Below, piece after piece: positions 16,861-24,419 of a stretch of 42,076 nucleotides of DNA. Position 1 is the first letter of the stretch. Every line of letters starts with the position of its first letter. The notes beneath the pieces are model-generated. The model saw only the letters and a program-made list of their open reading frames with translations. It did no database searches and was not told the origin of the DNA. Position numbers and translations under genes: made by a program. This DNA is from a virus: positions 1-42,076 of IMG/VR virus record IMGVR_UViG_3300042879_002939; one strand, written 5' to 3'.

Positions 16861-17696
16861 CGGTCACGCCCCGCCATCGTCAGCGTGATGGCGCCGAACG
16901 CTGCCGCCTGGCTGGGGCCGCACACCACGTCGCTCGCCGGCGCGGTCAACACCACACGCTGCACGCCGGCCGGGTGCAGGTTGGCGATCAGCCAGGAGCG
17001 GGTGACGTCCCAACCCAGGCCGCCCGATGCCGCCAGAGCCGCTTGCAGTGCAGCAGGCAGGCCATCGAACACCTCGATCGGCGTCTCTGGGTAGAGCCAC
17101 ACCTGCGCGGTCACTGGCACCGTCACGATCGACGCGCCGGCCACCGTCACGGTGTCGGTGATCACCCGGATGCTGCCGCTCTGCAGCACATCATCCACCT
17201 CCTCGAGCAGCTCGGCGCTGGCCAGCCCGCCATCTTCTGTCGACAGGATGCTCACCAGCACCTCCCCCGGAGCAGGGGAGCTCACCGCCGCATCCTTCAC
17301 CTGCTCGCTGGCCGTGAGCGCCTGGTAGCGGTACCAGGCCGCGCCGCCGGCGGTGCTGCTGCCCATGATCCTTTCGATGGTCCGCAGCCGCAGCGCCTCA
17401 TCCTCCTCATCCGCCAGGCGGGTCACGCCATAGAAGGCCGCCAGGTTGTCCAGGTCGCCCGCCATCGCATAGCGCAGCAGGGTGGCCTGCAGCGCATCGT
17501 TGATCCGCTGGCGCAGCAGCAGCTCACGCGCGGCCGCGACCTCCAGGATCTTCACGCCTGGATCCGACTCGAGGATCTCGGTGTAGGACGGATCGCGGGC
17601 CTGCAGGTCGGCGATCATCCCCTGCAGGATCTGCTCGTAGTCCAGCTCCTCGATGATCTCCGGAGCGGGGAGGGAGCTGAAGTCGAGCGTCGCCAT
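16857..17696 (-). CDS. J: baseplate protein J
   Basis: The 279-residue protein matches P2 gpJ: ILESDPGVKILEVAAARELL, RQRINDALQATLLRYA, and LDNLAAFYGVTR. It builds the baseplate wedge with gpW and gpI. The W-J-I order is conserved here, with a one-base overlap at 17696 and ATGA at 16857-16860. Length is near the family norm (about 300). Confidence 0.95.
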   Translation of the reverse strand: MATLDFSSLPAPEIIEELDYEQILQGMIADLQARDPSYTEILESDPGVKILEVAAARELLLRQRINDALQATLLRYAMAGDLDNLAAFYGVTRLADEEDEALRLRTIERIMGSSTAGGAAWYRYQALTASEQVKDAAVSSPAPGEVLVSILSTEDGGLASAELLEEVDDVLQSGSIRVITDTVTVAGASIVTVPVTAQVWLYPETPIEVFDGLPAALQAALAASGGLGWDVTRSWLIANLHPAGVQRVVLTAPASDVVCGPSQAAAFGAITLTMAGRDR

Positions 17697-18034
17697 CAGA
17701 TCACCAGCCCCTGGAGTGTGATCCGCTCATTGTTGAGCAGGTAGTACCCGACCAGGCTAAGGGCGATCTGCCCGTCGGCCGAGATGCTGTCGATGATCAC
17801 GCGCTCCAGGCGCAGGCGCGGCTCCCACCGATCGAGGGCCTCGGCGGTGCCGGCCACCACGTCAGCGACGAAGGCGGCGTTGATGGGGCGATCGACGACC
17901 CGGGGGATGCGGCTGCCGTAGTCGCGCCGATGGACCCGGCTGCCGATCGGTGTGGTGAGGATGTCCTGGATGGACTGGCGCAGGTGGTCGAACCCACCCA
18001 GCGCCTTGCCAGTGTTGCGGTTCATGCCGGCCAT
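17696..18034 (-). CDS. W: baseplate wedge protein W (gp25-like)
   Basis: A 112-residue protein of the P2 gpW / T4 gp25 family: HLRQSIQDILTTPIGSRVHR, DYGSRIPRVVDRPIN, and WEPRLRLERV. It joins the wedge to sheath and hub. The start codon overlaps the PAAR gene stop by TGATG and the end overlaps gpJ, so the three are probably translated together. Confidence 0.95.
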   Translation of the reverse strand: MAGMNRNTGKALGGFDHLRQSIQDILTTPIGSRVHRRDYGSRIPRVVDRPINAAFVADVVAGTAEALDRWEPRLRLERVIIDSISADGQIALSLVGYYLLNNERITLQGLVI

Positions 18035-18291
18035 CAGTTCACCTCCGTGTCGGGGCTGCCGCCCTGCAGTGTGGCGCCGCAGGCCGTGGTGTCTCCCACT
18101 CTGGCGACGGCGGCGCCGTTGGCGGTGGTGTCGGGGCTGCCGGTAGCGATCGGGTTGGGCCCGTGCTCGGGGCAGTCGTAGGTGTCGCCGACGCGGGCCA
18201 CCTTCTTGCCGTTGGCGAAGGTGTCGGGGCTGCCGGTGGTGACGGTGCCGCCATGGCTGCCTGGGTCACCGATGCGAATCACCTTCGCCAT
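18034..18291 (-). CDS. PAAR-domain spike tip protein
   Basis: This 85-residue protein, MAKVIRIGDPGSHGG onward, is a minimal PAAR protein: repeated GSPDTFANGKKVARVGD and GSPDTTANGAAVARVGD units, with His and Cys residues (GSHGG, YDCPEHG, TACGA) placed to bind one metal ion at the sharp tip. It caps the gpV spike, whose gene is 5 bp upstream. The internal ATG at 18291 defines the gene; a longer frame to 18618 shadows gpV. Confidence 0.93.
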   Translation of the reverse strand: MAKVIRIGDPGSHGGTVTTGSPDTFANGKKVARVGDTYDCPEHGPNPIATGSPDTTANGAAVARVGDTTACGATLQGGSPDTEVN

Positions 18292-18296
18292 GGTGC

Positions 18297-18845
18297 TCAG
18301 GGGTTGAGGTGGATGGCGGAGCCGGTGATGGTCACCTGCCCCTGGGCCTCGACAGTCACCGCGCCGCTGGCCTCGATGCTGGCGGCGCCGGTGCGGATCA
18401 CCACGCTGCCGGTGCTGGCGGTGGTGTCGACGGTGAGGGTGTGGCCCTCGCGGTCGTACTCGACCACCGTGCCGTCGCCATAGGTGCGGCGGTGGAGGTT
18501 GCCGCGGTCGCCGTTGGCGTTGCCATCGGAGAACAGGCCAGGGATGGCGACCCCGTTGGCGAGCTCTCCCGATGGGGCCAGCAGCATCACCACCTCCCCG
18601 ACGGTCGGGGGATCCCACACCCTGTCACCGCCAGCGCGGGGCGTGAACCACGGCAGCCAGTCGGTGCGGAGCGCACCATCCTGCAGATCGACGCGGATGG
18701 CGGGGAAGCCTGCGGTCTCGCCGGAGTAGTCGACCTGGGCGACGACGCCATAACGGGCCAGGTTGTTCAGCCGCCTGGCGTGATCCGTCGCCTCCGGTGA
18801 GCCGACGCCGCTGGTGATCTGGTCGGAGCGATTAAGGCCGAGCAT
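18297..18845 (-). CDS. V: baseplate spike protein V
   Basis: The 182-residue protein is P2 gpV-like: an OB-fold region (GVVAQVDYSGETAGFPAIRV, RVWDPPTVGEVVMLL) followed by a beta-helix (GTVVEYDREGHTLTVDTTAS, SIEASGAVTVEAQGQVTI). It trimerises into the membrane-piercing spike. It precedes PAAR, W, J and I, the standard baseplate order. The start overlaps the connector gene by 14 bp. Confidence 0.95.
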   Translation of the reverse strand: MLGLNRSDQITSGVGSPEATDHARRLNNLARYGVVAQVDYSGETAGFPAIRVDLQDGALRTDWLPWFTPRAGGDRVWDPPTVGEVVMLLAPSGELANGVAIPGLFSDGNANGDRGNLHRRTYGDGTVVEYDREGHTLTVDTTASTGSVVIRTGAASIEASGAVTVEAQGQVTITGSAIHLNP

Positions 18846-19197
18846 GCGCCTTCCAGAGGTAGCGCACGACGCCGGGGATGCTGGCTGGTGTGGGTGTGGC
18901 GTCGAGGTGATCAGCGATCAGCAGCTGCGCCGCCAGCATGTGGATGCCGTGGCGGATCGGATGCGACTCGTTGCCGGTGATGGGCCGGCCGATGTAGCTG
19001 GCCGCCGCCTCGATAGCCAGATCGAGGCCCTGCTGCAGTCGCTCGCGGTCGGGCTGCTCCAGCGACATGAAGACGGCGAGGCTGTCGACGTTGAGCGGCA
19101 GGTCCTGCACATAGGCCTCGTTCCGCTCTGTGGTGGCCGGGTCGTCGCCCTGGAACTGACCGGCGGTGGTGCGAGCACGCTTGCGGGTGGTGGCCAT
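18832..19197 (-). CDS. putative head-tail connector (gp6-like)
   Basis: A 121-residue mostly helical protein with LQQGLDLAIEAAASYIGRPI and HPIRHGIHMLAAQLLIADH. This resembles the helical HK97 gp6-type connector proteins that extend the portal ring. It lies between the tail-terminator candidate and gpV, where a head completion or joining gene is expected. The first 30 residues are basic and Thr-rich. The family match is by pattern only. Confidence 0.5.
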   Translation of the reverse strand: MATTRKRARTTAGQFQGDDPATTERNEAYVQDLPLNVDSLAVFMSLEQPDRERLQQGLDLAIEAAASYIGRPITGNESHPIRHGIHMLAAQLLIADHLDATPTPASIPGVVRYLWKAHARP

Positions 19198-19853
19198 CAG
19201 TTGATCGGCTCCTCTTGAGAGAACAGCTCGGCTGTGCCGATGGGGCAGACCTCGCCGGTGTTGTCGGCCGGGCAGCCCGGCGTGACCTGGCCACCAGGGT
19301 AGGCCCCGCTGCGCTCCAGGGGGCCGTCGCCGGCCGCGGCGTCAGGGTCGACGTAGGGATCGCTGCAGGAGCGATAGGGGGTCATGTAGTCGACGGCGTA
19401 GCGGAGGGTGAGCGCGCCGGTGGCGAGGCTGCCCTCGAAGTCTGGATCGGCCATGTCCGAGTCGACCAGGAACGGATCGGCCGACTCGAAGCCGGGGATG
19501 ACCCAGGCTTGGAGGGCGGCTTCCACCTGGTCGGCGATGAGGTCGAGATCAGCGTCGATGTCGTCGAAGGACTGGGCGACGACGATGACGGAGACGATGG
19601 CGCGGCGCTTCTCGTAGCCATTCCATCCGCTGCTGGAGCGATCGAGGATCTTCTCCGGCTCGCGGGTGTGGATGATGATGGCGGGCAGCTCGGGCTCCTC
19701 GACAGGCATGAGCCGGCCGGAGTGGACACGATCTTCGGCAGCAGTGCGATAGGTGGGTGCGCCAGGCTGCTGGCCCTGCGCCGGGGGCGGGGTGATGTTC
19801 TGCCCCAGGCGGTTGACGAACGCTGCGCGGAGCTGGTGGCGGCGGTGGGTCAT
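19197..19853 (-). CDS. putative tail terminator / tail completion protein
   Basis: The 218-residue protein has an N-terminal helix (HRRHQLRAAFVNRL) and an alpha/beta core with AIIIHTREPEKIL, AIVSVIVVAQSFDDIDADLD and DQVEAALQAW. This is the layout of lambda gpU-like tail terminators. The C-terminal 50 residues are acidic and contain four cysteines (two in SCSDP and CPADN context). Position between head-joining and baseplate genes fits. Overlaps neighbours by one and four bases. Confidence 0.55.
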   Translation of the reverse strand: MTHRRHQLRAAFVNRLGQNITPPPAQGQQPGAPTYRTAAEDRVHSGRLMPVEEPELPAIIIHTREPEKILDRSSSGWNGYEKRRAIVSVIVVAQSFDDIDADLDLIADQVEAALQAWVIPGFESADPFLVDSDMADPDFEGSLATGALTLRYAVDYMTPYRSCSDPYVDPDAAAGDGPLERSGAYPGGQVTPGCPADNTGEVCPIGTAELFSQEEPIN

Positions 19854-20128
19854 TGCTGGCTGAGAGCTTGCTCTGCAGTAGCGCTGCCGCAGAAGACACG
19901 AGCCAAAGATTTGACCAGCACCTGATATTTACTCCAGCTTTCGGGAGGCTTGCCGACGTAGTTGACGTGCCAGCCGGGCAACGCCTTTCCGTCCTTGTGG
20001 ATCAGGCCGATTTCATCAATTGCGTGTTCGTGGCTGGCGGTGATCAGTCGATCGTCTTCGTTGATCAACCCCTCGGCAGCGGCAAGGGCGCGGAACTTTT
20101 GGCGGCTGGGGAAGGAATAGCAGTACAT
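19850..20128 (-). CDS. small protein of unknown function in lower-GC insertion
   Basis: The 92-residue protein starts MYCYSFPSRQKFRALAAAEG and contains SHEHAIDEIGLI and GWHVNYVGKPPESW. I do not recognise it. It has no membrane segment. It follows the jelly-roll structural gene with stop and start three bases apart and no Shine-Dalgarno of its own, so it may be a partner or chaperone of that protein. Codon use is more A/T-rich than in the surrounding tail genes. Confidence 0.6.
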   Translation of the reverse strand: MYCYSFPSRQKFRALAAAEGLINEDDRLITASHEHAIDEIGLIHKDGKALPGWHVNYVGKPPESWSKYQVLVKSLARVFCGSATAEQALSQQ

Positions 20129-20130
20129 GA

Positions 20131-21177
20131 CTAGGAGGTTATGGCTTGCAGGCGAGATAACAAAGCCTGGGGCCAGTAGGTGAGGCGGCTGATGGTGCCG
20201 TTCATAATGGAATCAAAAAGGCCACCGCCAATTTCTGCCCTGTTAATACCTGACGGCATAGTCGCAGAGGTGTCTAATTGAACAGCCAACCCTTGGCCCG
20301 TAGCCGCTACGTTATTTGTTGCATACGAAGCTGCTAATGCTGTTACAGTATTTGCGGCAATAACTCCAGTTGGGCTTAAGTCAACCTGCCCCGCTCCCGC
20401 CGTAACAATTGAATACCCCGTCGCACCAGAAGCACGAGCAAATAATCTATTCCAATTGCTTGCTGTTCCATCGTGTACTGAAAACAAGCCTAGTCCTGGC
20501 GTAGCATTTTGCCGCGTCAACAAATAGTTGATAAGCATAGTCCCTTCGCTTTGGTTATACCAGCTACTGAAGTTCGTCCCTGTGATATTCGCCACATCAG
20601 CCGATCGGGTAGCAGAAGCGCTGGCGGTTGGGATCCAGCTTGTTGCAAACGTTCCGGGCTCAATGTTTGCAAACTCAACCGTTCCAGACACTGTGACATT
20701 GAGCGTCCCGGCGGTTGGCGTAAAGGTCAGCGTAGCTCGGTTTGGAAACGCGCCAGCGCCAATCAGCGTGGCCGAATGAGCACCAGTTAGTACAATGTCT
20801 CCGCTGCCGTAAAAGCTCAGCGTGTAGGCTTGCGCTGCTACTGCGAAACTTTGATTGCCCGGCGCTGCGCTATTGGCGAGTAGGTTTGGCCTTGTTTCTT
20901 CAACAGAAAAACCTAGGCTTTCAAGCGTGAATGGGTTGTGAGTGAAAGCCGGTACGTTCGGCGTAACCAGCTCCATGCCGCCGGCTGGAGTGATGACGCT
21001 TCTATCTCCCACTCGTGTGTATGTAATTAGATCGCGGCCGGTGAATGCATCGACCAGCGATTTGGTTTCAGCGAAGCGCAAGTCGAGCGACGGCGGCAAT
21101 CCAGCCACATCCCATAGCGGGTTACCTAGCCCGCGGTTTTGTGAGATCGCCCCCTGTCGTGTCGCGCTCAGACGCAT
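20131..21177 (-). CDS. jelly-roll phage structural protein (fibre or decoration)
   Basis: A 348-residue all-beta protein. Recognisable phage motifs are FTGRDLITYTRVGDRSV, HNPFTLESLGFSVEETRPNL, FATSWIPTASASATRSADVA, NITGTNFSSWYNQSEGT and a terminal NGTISRLTYWPQALL. These recur in carbohydrate-binding, LamG-like phage structural proteins. Its gene lies among head-completion genes rather than fibre genes and its base composition is much lower in GC than the neighbours, pointing to a late-acquired module. It may decorate the head or neck. Confidence 0.7.
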   Translation of the reverse strand: MRLSATRQGAISQNRGLGNPLWDVAGLPPSLDLRFAETKSLVDAFTGRDLITYTRVGDRSVITPAGGMELVTPNVPAFTHNPFTLESLGFSVEETRPNLLANSAAPGNQSFAVAAQAYTLSFYGSGDIVLTGAHSATLIGAGAFPNRATLTFTPTAGTLNVTVSGTVEFANIEPGTFATSWIPTASASATRSADVANITGTNFSSWYNQSEGTMLINYLLTRQNATPGLGLFSVHDGTASNWNRLFARASGATGYSIVTAGAGQVDLSPTGVIAANTVTALAASYATNNVAATGQGLAVQLDTSATMPSGINRAEIGGGLFDSIMNGTISRLTYWPQALLSRLQAITS

Positions 21178-21743
21178 CAGAGCAGCTCCGTCAGTTCCAG
21201 CGTTCCGTTCGTGCTGCCGGCTCGGAGCACAGCGATGTTCGGCGTCGCAGTCACCGCCACATCCAGCCGTTCGCCGATGCCGATCAGATGGCTTGTGGCG
21301 CTGGCCGTCTGGGTGGAGGAGCCGATCGAGTAGCGGATGTCGGCGCCCACCGCACGCATCGAGATCCTGCGGCAGGTGCTGGTCAGCGCCGTGTTCACGC
21401 TGGCGCTGCCGGCAGCCAGCTGCCGCGCCACGCCGGGGATGCCCAGGGGCTCGGTGGGTTCCCGTCCATTGAGCAGCCCAGGGGTCTTGTTGTCGATGCT
21501 GGTCAGCGCTGTAACGCCAGGCCCATCATTCGCCAACGTGACGCGCTGCGTGTTCGAGTCGACATTTCCAGCGCCGCGCGAAACGTTCGGAGCAGCAGGA
21601 ATCGGATCGTTGTCTTCGTTCGCGATCGTTATCGACGTCGGCAGCGTCACCTCGATGCTCTGCCCGATGTCCACCGGCAGCGGCTCGGTTTTCGATACCG
21701 ATCGAGCCTTGCCATCAAGGCCCAGGAAGCTAAACAGTCCCAT
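21177..21743 (-). CDS. phage head/neck structural protein
   Basis: The 188-residue protein starts MGLFSFLGLDGKAR. It carries NTQRVTLANDGPGVTALTSI, a motif shared by many phage decoration and neck-fibre proteins, then ISMRAVGADIRYSIGSS and a final GTLELTELL strand. It is probably a surface-exposed beta protein. The start at 21743 is chosen because it overlaps the previous stop (TGATG); the frame to 21785 runs into that gene. It may anchor the next jelly-roll protein. Confidence 0.65.
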   Translation of the reverse strand: MGLFSFLGLDGKARSVSKTEPLPVDIGQSIEVTLPTSITIANEDNDPIPAAPNVSRGAGNVDSNTQRVTLANDGPGVTALTSIDNKTPGLLNGREPTEPLGIPGVARQLAAGSASVNTALTSTCRRISMRAVGADIRYSIGSSTQTASATSHLIGIGERLDVAVTATPNIAVLRAGSTNGTLELTELL

Positions 21744-22072
21744 CACGTTGCTCCGGTAATTGGTCCATGCAGCATCAGCAGCCACCCGCCGTGACCGTCG
21801 GGCTGCGCGTCTCTCACCCGGTACGTGGCGCCGCGAGCCACTACCGTGTCACCCTGCTTCGGCTCCAGTGGCAGGTCCGCACCGTTGATGAGCATCACAG
21901 GTTGCGTCGATCGCACCTGCACCCCTGTCTCCGGATCCACGGCCACATGCGACGCCTGGAAGACGCCGCGCAGCTCATGCACAACCTGGCCGCGGTGGTA
22001 CTCCACAGGTTCACGATCCCCCATGGTCTGCACCACCGCGCGCAGAGCAATGCTCGCCAGGTCAATGCGCAT
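21743..22072 (-). CDS. head-tail attachment protein (lambda FII-like)
   Basis: A 109-residue protein with the layout of lambda gpFII: an N-terminal helix (IDLASIALRAVVQTMG), a beta barrel with VVHELRGVFQASHVAV, QPVMLINGADLPLEPKQGD and TYRVRDAQPD. It should close the neck after packaging. The internal ATG at 22072 overlaps the DUF2190 stop. A longer frame to 22300 overlaps that gene fully and is not used. Confidence 0.7.
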   Translation of the reverse strand: MRIDLASIALRAVVQTMGDREPVEYHRGQVVHELRGVFQASHVAVDPETGVQVRSTQPVMLINGADLPLEPKQGDTVVARGATYRVRDAQPDGHGGWLLMLHGPITGAT

Positions 22073-22422
22073 CAGCCAAGCACCACACGGGCGAAGGCTT
22101 CCGCCGTGCCCTTGGGCAGCGCGAAGGAACCGATCAGGGTGTTGTTGGTGCTCACCGGCGTCACCTTCTTGGCGGTGTTGTCCCAGTAGGCCGCAGCCCC
22201 CTGGGTGGCGTCGGTGCTGGCGCCAGTGGCGGCCGTCAGCCCGTAGACCTCTTTCCGGTGGATGTTGATGACGTCGCCTTGCGCGCCGTCGACAGCGCAC
22301 ACGCCGAAGATCGTGCCGACCAGTACACCCTCCCCGCCCTTGCGGGCATAGGGGAGCGTGACCTCCAGGTAGTCGCCCTTCTGGACATGGCCCAGACCGG
22401 TGCTCGGATCGTAACCTTTCAT
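22072..22422 (-). CDS. DUF2190 capsid-associated protein
   Basis: The 116-residue protein matches DUF2190: GDYLEVTLPYA, GEGVLVGTIFGVCAVDGAQG, VYGLTAATGA, AAYWDNTAKKVTPVSTNNTLIGSF. Members are phage head decoration or stabilisation proteins made next to the capsid. It follows the capsid gene by about 40 bp with a GGAG before the ATG. Confidence 0.85.
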   Translation of the reverse strand: MKGYDPSTGLGHVQKGDYLEVTLPYARKGGEGVLVGTIFGVCAVDGAQGDVINIHRKEVYGLTAATGASTDATQGAAAYWDNTAKKVTPVSTNNTLIGSFALPKGTAEAFARVVLG

Positions 22423-22463
22423 GATGGAATCTCCGTGATGGGGTGATCAGTGAGGGGCCAGAA

Positions 22464-24389
22464 TTACTGGCCGCTGGAGCGGTAGAACGCCTGGTGCTGG
22501 GGCACGGTGGCGCCGAAGCTGTGGCGCAGGTAGACGGTCACACCATCGGGATCACGGCCGGACACCGACTCGATGTTCGGGCCGCCCTCGCCGTCGAGGT
22601 AGCCGAACAGCAGCTTGTCCACGCCGGGGTACTCACCCACGACGTAGAACTGAGACGTGCTCTTGTCACCAAGACGCGGCTCGACGATCTTCTCCAGCTT
22701 GCCCGTGAAGACGTTCACGCTGCTGGTCTGGGTGGCGTTGATCGGGCTGTTGAACTGGTCGAAGGTATCCTCCAGCTCGGTGGGCAGCAGGATGTAGCGG
22801 GGCTCCAGGTAGAGCTTGGTCACCTTGTCGAAGCCGACCTGCTTGCGCAGGGCCAGCCGCGCGGCGGACATTGCCGTGACGCCGATCGCACCGCTGCCGG
22901 TGTTGTTGTGATCAGCGTGGAACAGGGCCTTGCCGTCCTCCATGCAGGTGGCGCCAAGGCTGCCAGTGGTGATGAGGCTCCACATCATGTTGGCCTCGAA
23001 CACGGCGACGCCACGGCCCAGGATCTGGATCGCCCGGGTGATGTAGCCCAGGTTGTCGTTGATGATCAGCCGGCGGCCGACCACCACCTTCTTGCCGTAC
23101 TCGCTCAGGCGCCAGGCGCCTTTCGATTCGGTGATGGTGCCGGCCTTGTACTCGCCGTTTTCACGGAGCTCCTCAGGCAGCATCTGGCCGCCGACCTGAA
23201 TCACGTTCATGTCGCGGAAGTCGGGCAGGTTCTCCTGCCGCGCCAGGGGCTGCCAGGTCTGCCGCTCCTCCCCATAGGCCGCCTTCAGCATCACCCGCTG
23301 GATGCTGGTCAGCAGGATCGGGAAGTCGGTCGTGCTGTGCATGGCCCGGCCGGCCAGCTCGTCCTTGCTCATCCCCTTGGTGCTGACGCCGCTGCGCTCC
23401 ACGCACTCGCGGGCCATGTCCAGCAGGGTGGTGCCCAGGTACTCGCGGGCGCCGCCTTCATCCCAGCGGCGGATGTTGGAGCGGGCTTCGAGGGCATGGA
23501 GCATGGCCTCGGCGCGCTTCTCGCCATGGTCGATGCCGACCTCCACCCGGCTGGTGCCGGAGGGGGACTGGCGCTCGCTGGCGGCGCGGGCGTCGATCAG
23601 TTGCATGCGGGCCTCATCCAGGGCCACGCCCTGTTCGATCAGGCCGTGGGCGATGCTGTCCTCCACGCCCAGCTTGCGGGCCGCATCGAGGATGCCAGCC
23701 GCGCGGCGGCGCTCCTCGGCGCGGATCTGCTCGGCGCTCACCACATCCACTCCCACCGTGACGGCGGCAGGGGCGGCAGCGGCAGGCGCAGCAGCTCGGG
23801 TTTCGATAGCAGGGTCGGTGGCGGGCTCATTGGCCGGCGCCCCCTGGTTGATCTCAGCCATGGATCGCTCCGTTGGGTTGGTGGGGGTGGGCTCCTCTGA
23901 GCGCACCTGGGCCCCGGCATCTGCCGGGATCGGGACCAGAGAGACCTCATAGGGCTCCCAGTCCACTGCGCGCTCAACCGGCACTTCGCCGGTCTCATCA
24001 CGCTCGGTCTTGTGGACCACGTAGCCCACAGACACGTTGCGGTAGATGCCGTCTCGCACATCCTGGAAGATGTCCTCGACGTCATCACGCCGGCTGAACT
24101 TCACCAGGGCGCGGCCCTCGTTTCCATTCAGCCATGCTCGCTGCACCACGCCGATCTGACTGCGCAGCGAGTAGGAGTCGTGCGCATCGAGCAGCGGCGC
24201 GCCCTTGTTCAGGCGCTCCATTCGCACAGCGCCGGGCGCCATGCTCAGCTCCTCGATGTAGTCGCCGCGAGACCAGCTCGCGCGACGCACCTGCGCGCCG
24301 GTGCTCCACACCAGCTCAACCGTTCGCTCCTCGACGTTGATCGTCTCGGGGGCAAACATTGCCCTGGTCTGTAGGAGACCGTCGCTCAT
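22464..24389 (-). CDS. prohead protease fused to major capsid protein
   Basis: The 641-residue protein has two parts. Residues about 15-165 are a U35-type prohead protease with His70 (LLDAHDS) and Ser120 (YRNVSVGY). An Ala/Pro-rich linker and helical scaffold-like region (AEQIRAEERRRAAGILD) follow. From about 330 on it is a capsid protein: LPEELRENGEYKAGTITE, YGKKVVVGRRLIINDNLG and PRYILLPTELEDTF. Self-cleavage would release scaffold and mature capsid. The ATG at 24389 is chosen over a GTG at 24395 because AGGAG lies 5 bases upstream. Confidence 0.92.
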   Translation of the reverse strand: MSDGLLQTRAMFAPETINVEERTVELVWSTGAQVRRASWSRGDYIEELSMAPGAVRMERLNKGAPLLDAHDSYSLRSQIGVVQRAWLNGNEGRALVKFSRRDDVEDIFQDVRDGIYRNVSVGYVVHKTERDETGEVPVERAVDWEPYEVSLVPIPADAGAQVRSEEPTPTNPTERSMAEINQGAPANEPATDPAIETRAAAPAAAAPAAVTVGVDVVSAEQIRAEERRRAAGILDAARKLGVEDSIAHGLIEQGVALDEARMQLIDARAASERQSPSGTSRVEVGIDHGEKRAEAMLHALEARSNIRRWDEGGAREYLGTTLLDMARECVERSGVSTKGMSKDELAGRAMHSTTDFPILLTSIQRVMLKAAYGEERQTWQPLARQENLPDFRDMNVIQVGGQMLPEELRENGEYKAGTITESKGAWRLSEYGKKVVVGRRLIINDNLGYITRAIQILGRGVAVFEANMMWSLITTGSLGATCMEDGKALFHADHNNTGSGAIGVTAMSAARLALRKQVGFDKVTKLYLEPRYILLPTELEDTFDQFNSPINATQTSSVNVFTGKLEKIVEPRLGDKSTSQFYVVGEYPGVDKLLFGYLDGEGGPNIESVSGRDPDGVTVYLRHSFGATVPQHQAFYRSSGQ

Positions 24390-24395
24390 GTGCAC

Positions 24396-24419
24396 TCCTC
24401 TGTCCGCTTGATTCTAGGG
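24396..24419 (-). promoter_or_regulatory. promoter-like block upstream of capsid
   Basis: Read leftward, CCCTAGAATCAA (24419 to 24408) is followed by GCG and GACAGAGGAG, then the capsid ATG at 24389. The 12-base part is identical to the block before the sheath gene, and the following GACAG and ribosome binding site are also shared. It begins directly after the portal stop codon. TAGAAT would be the -10 box. Confidence 0.5.
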
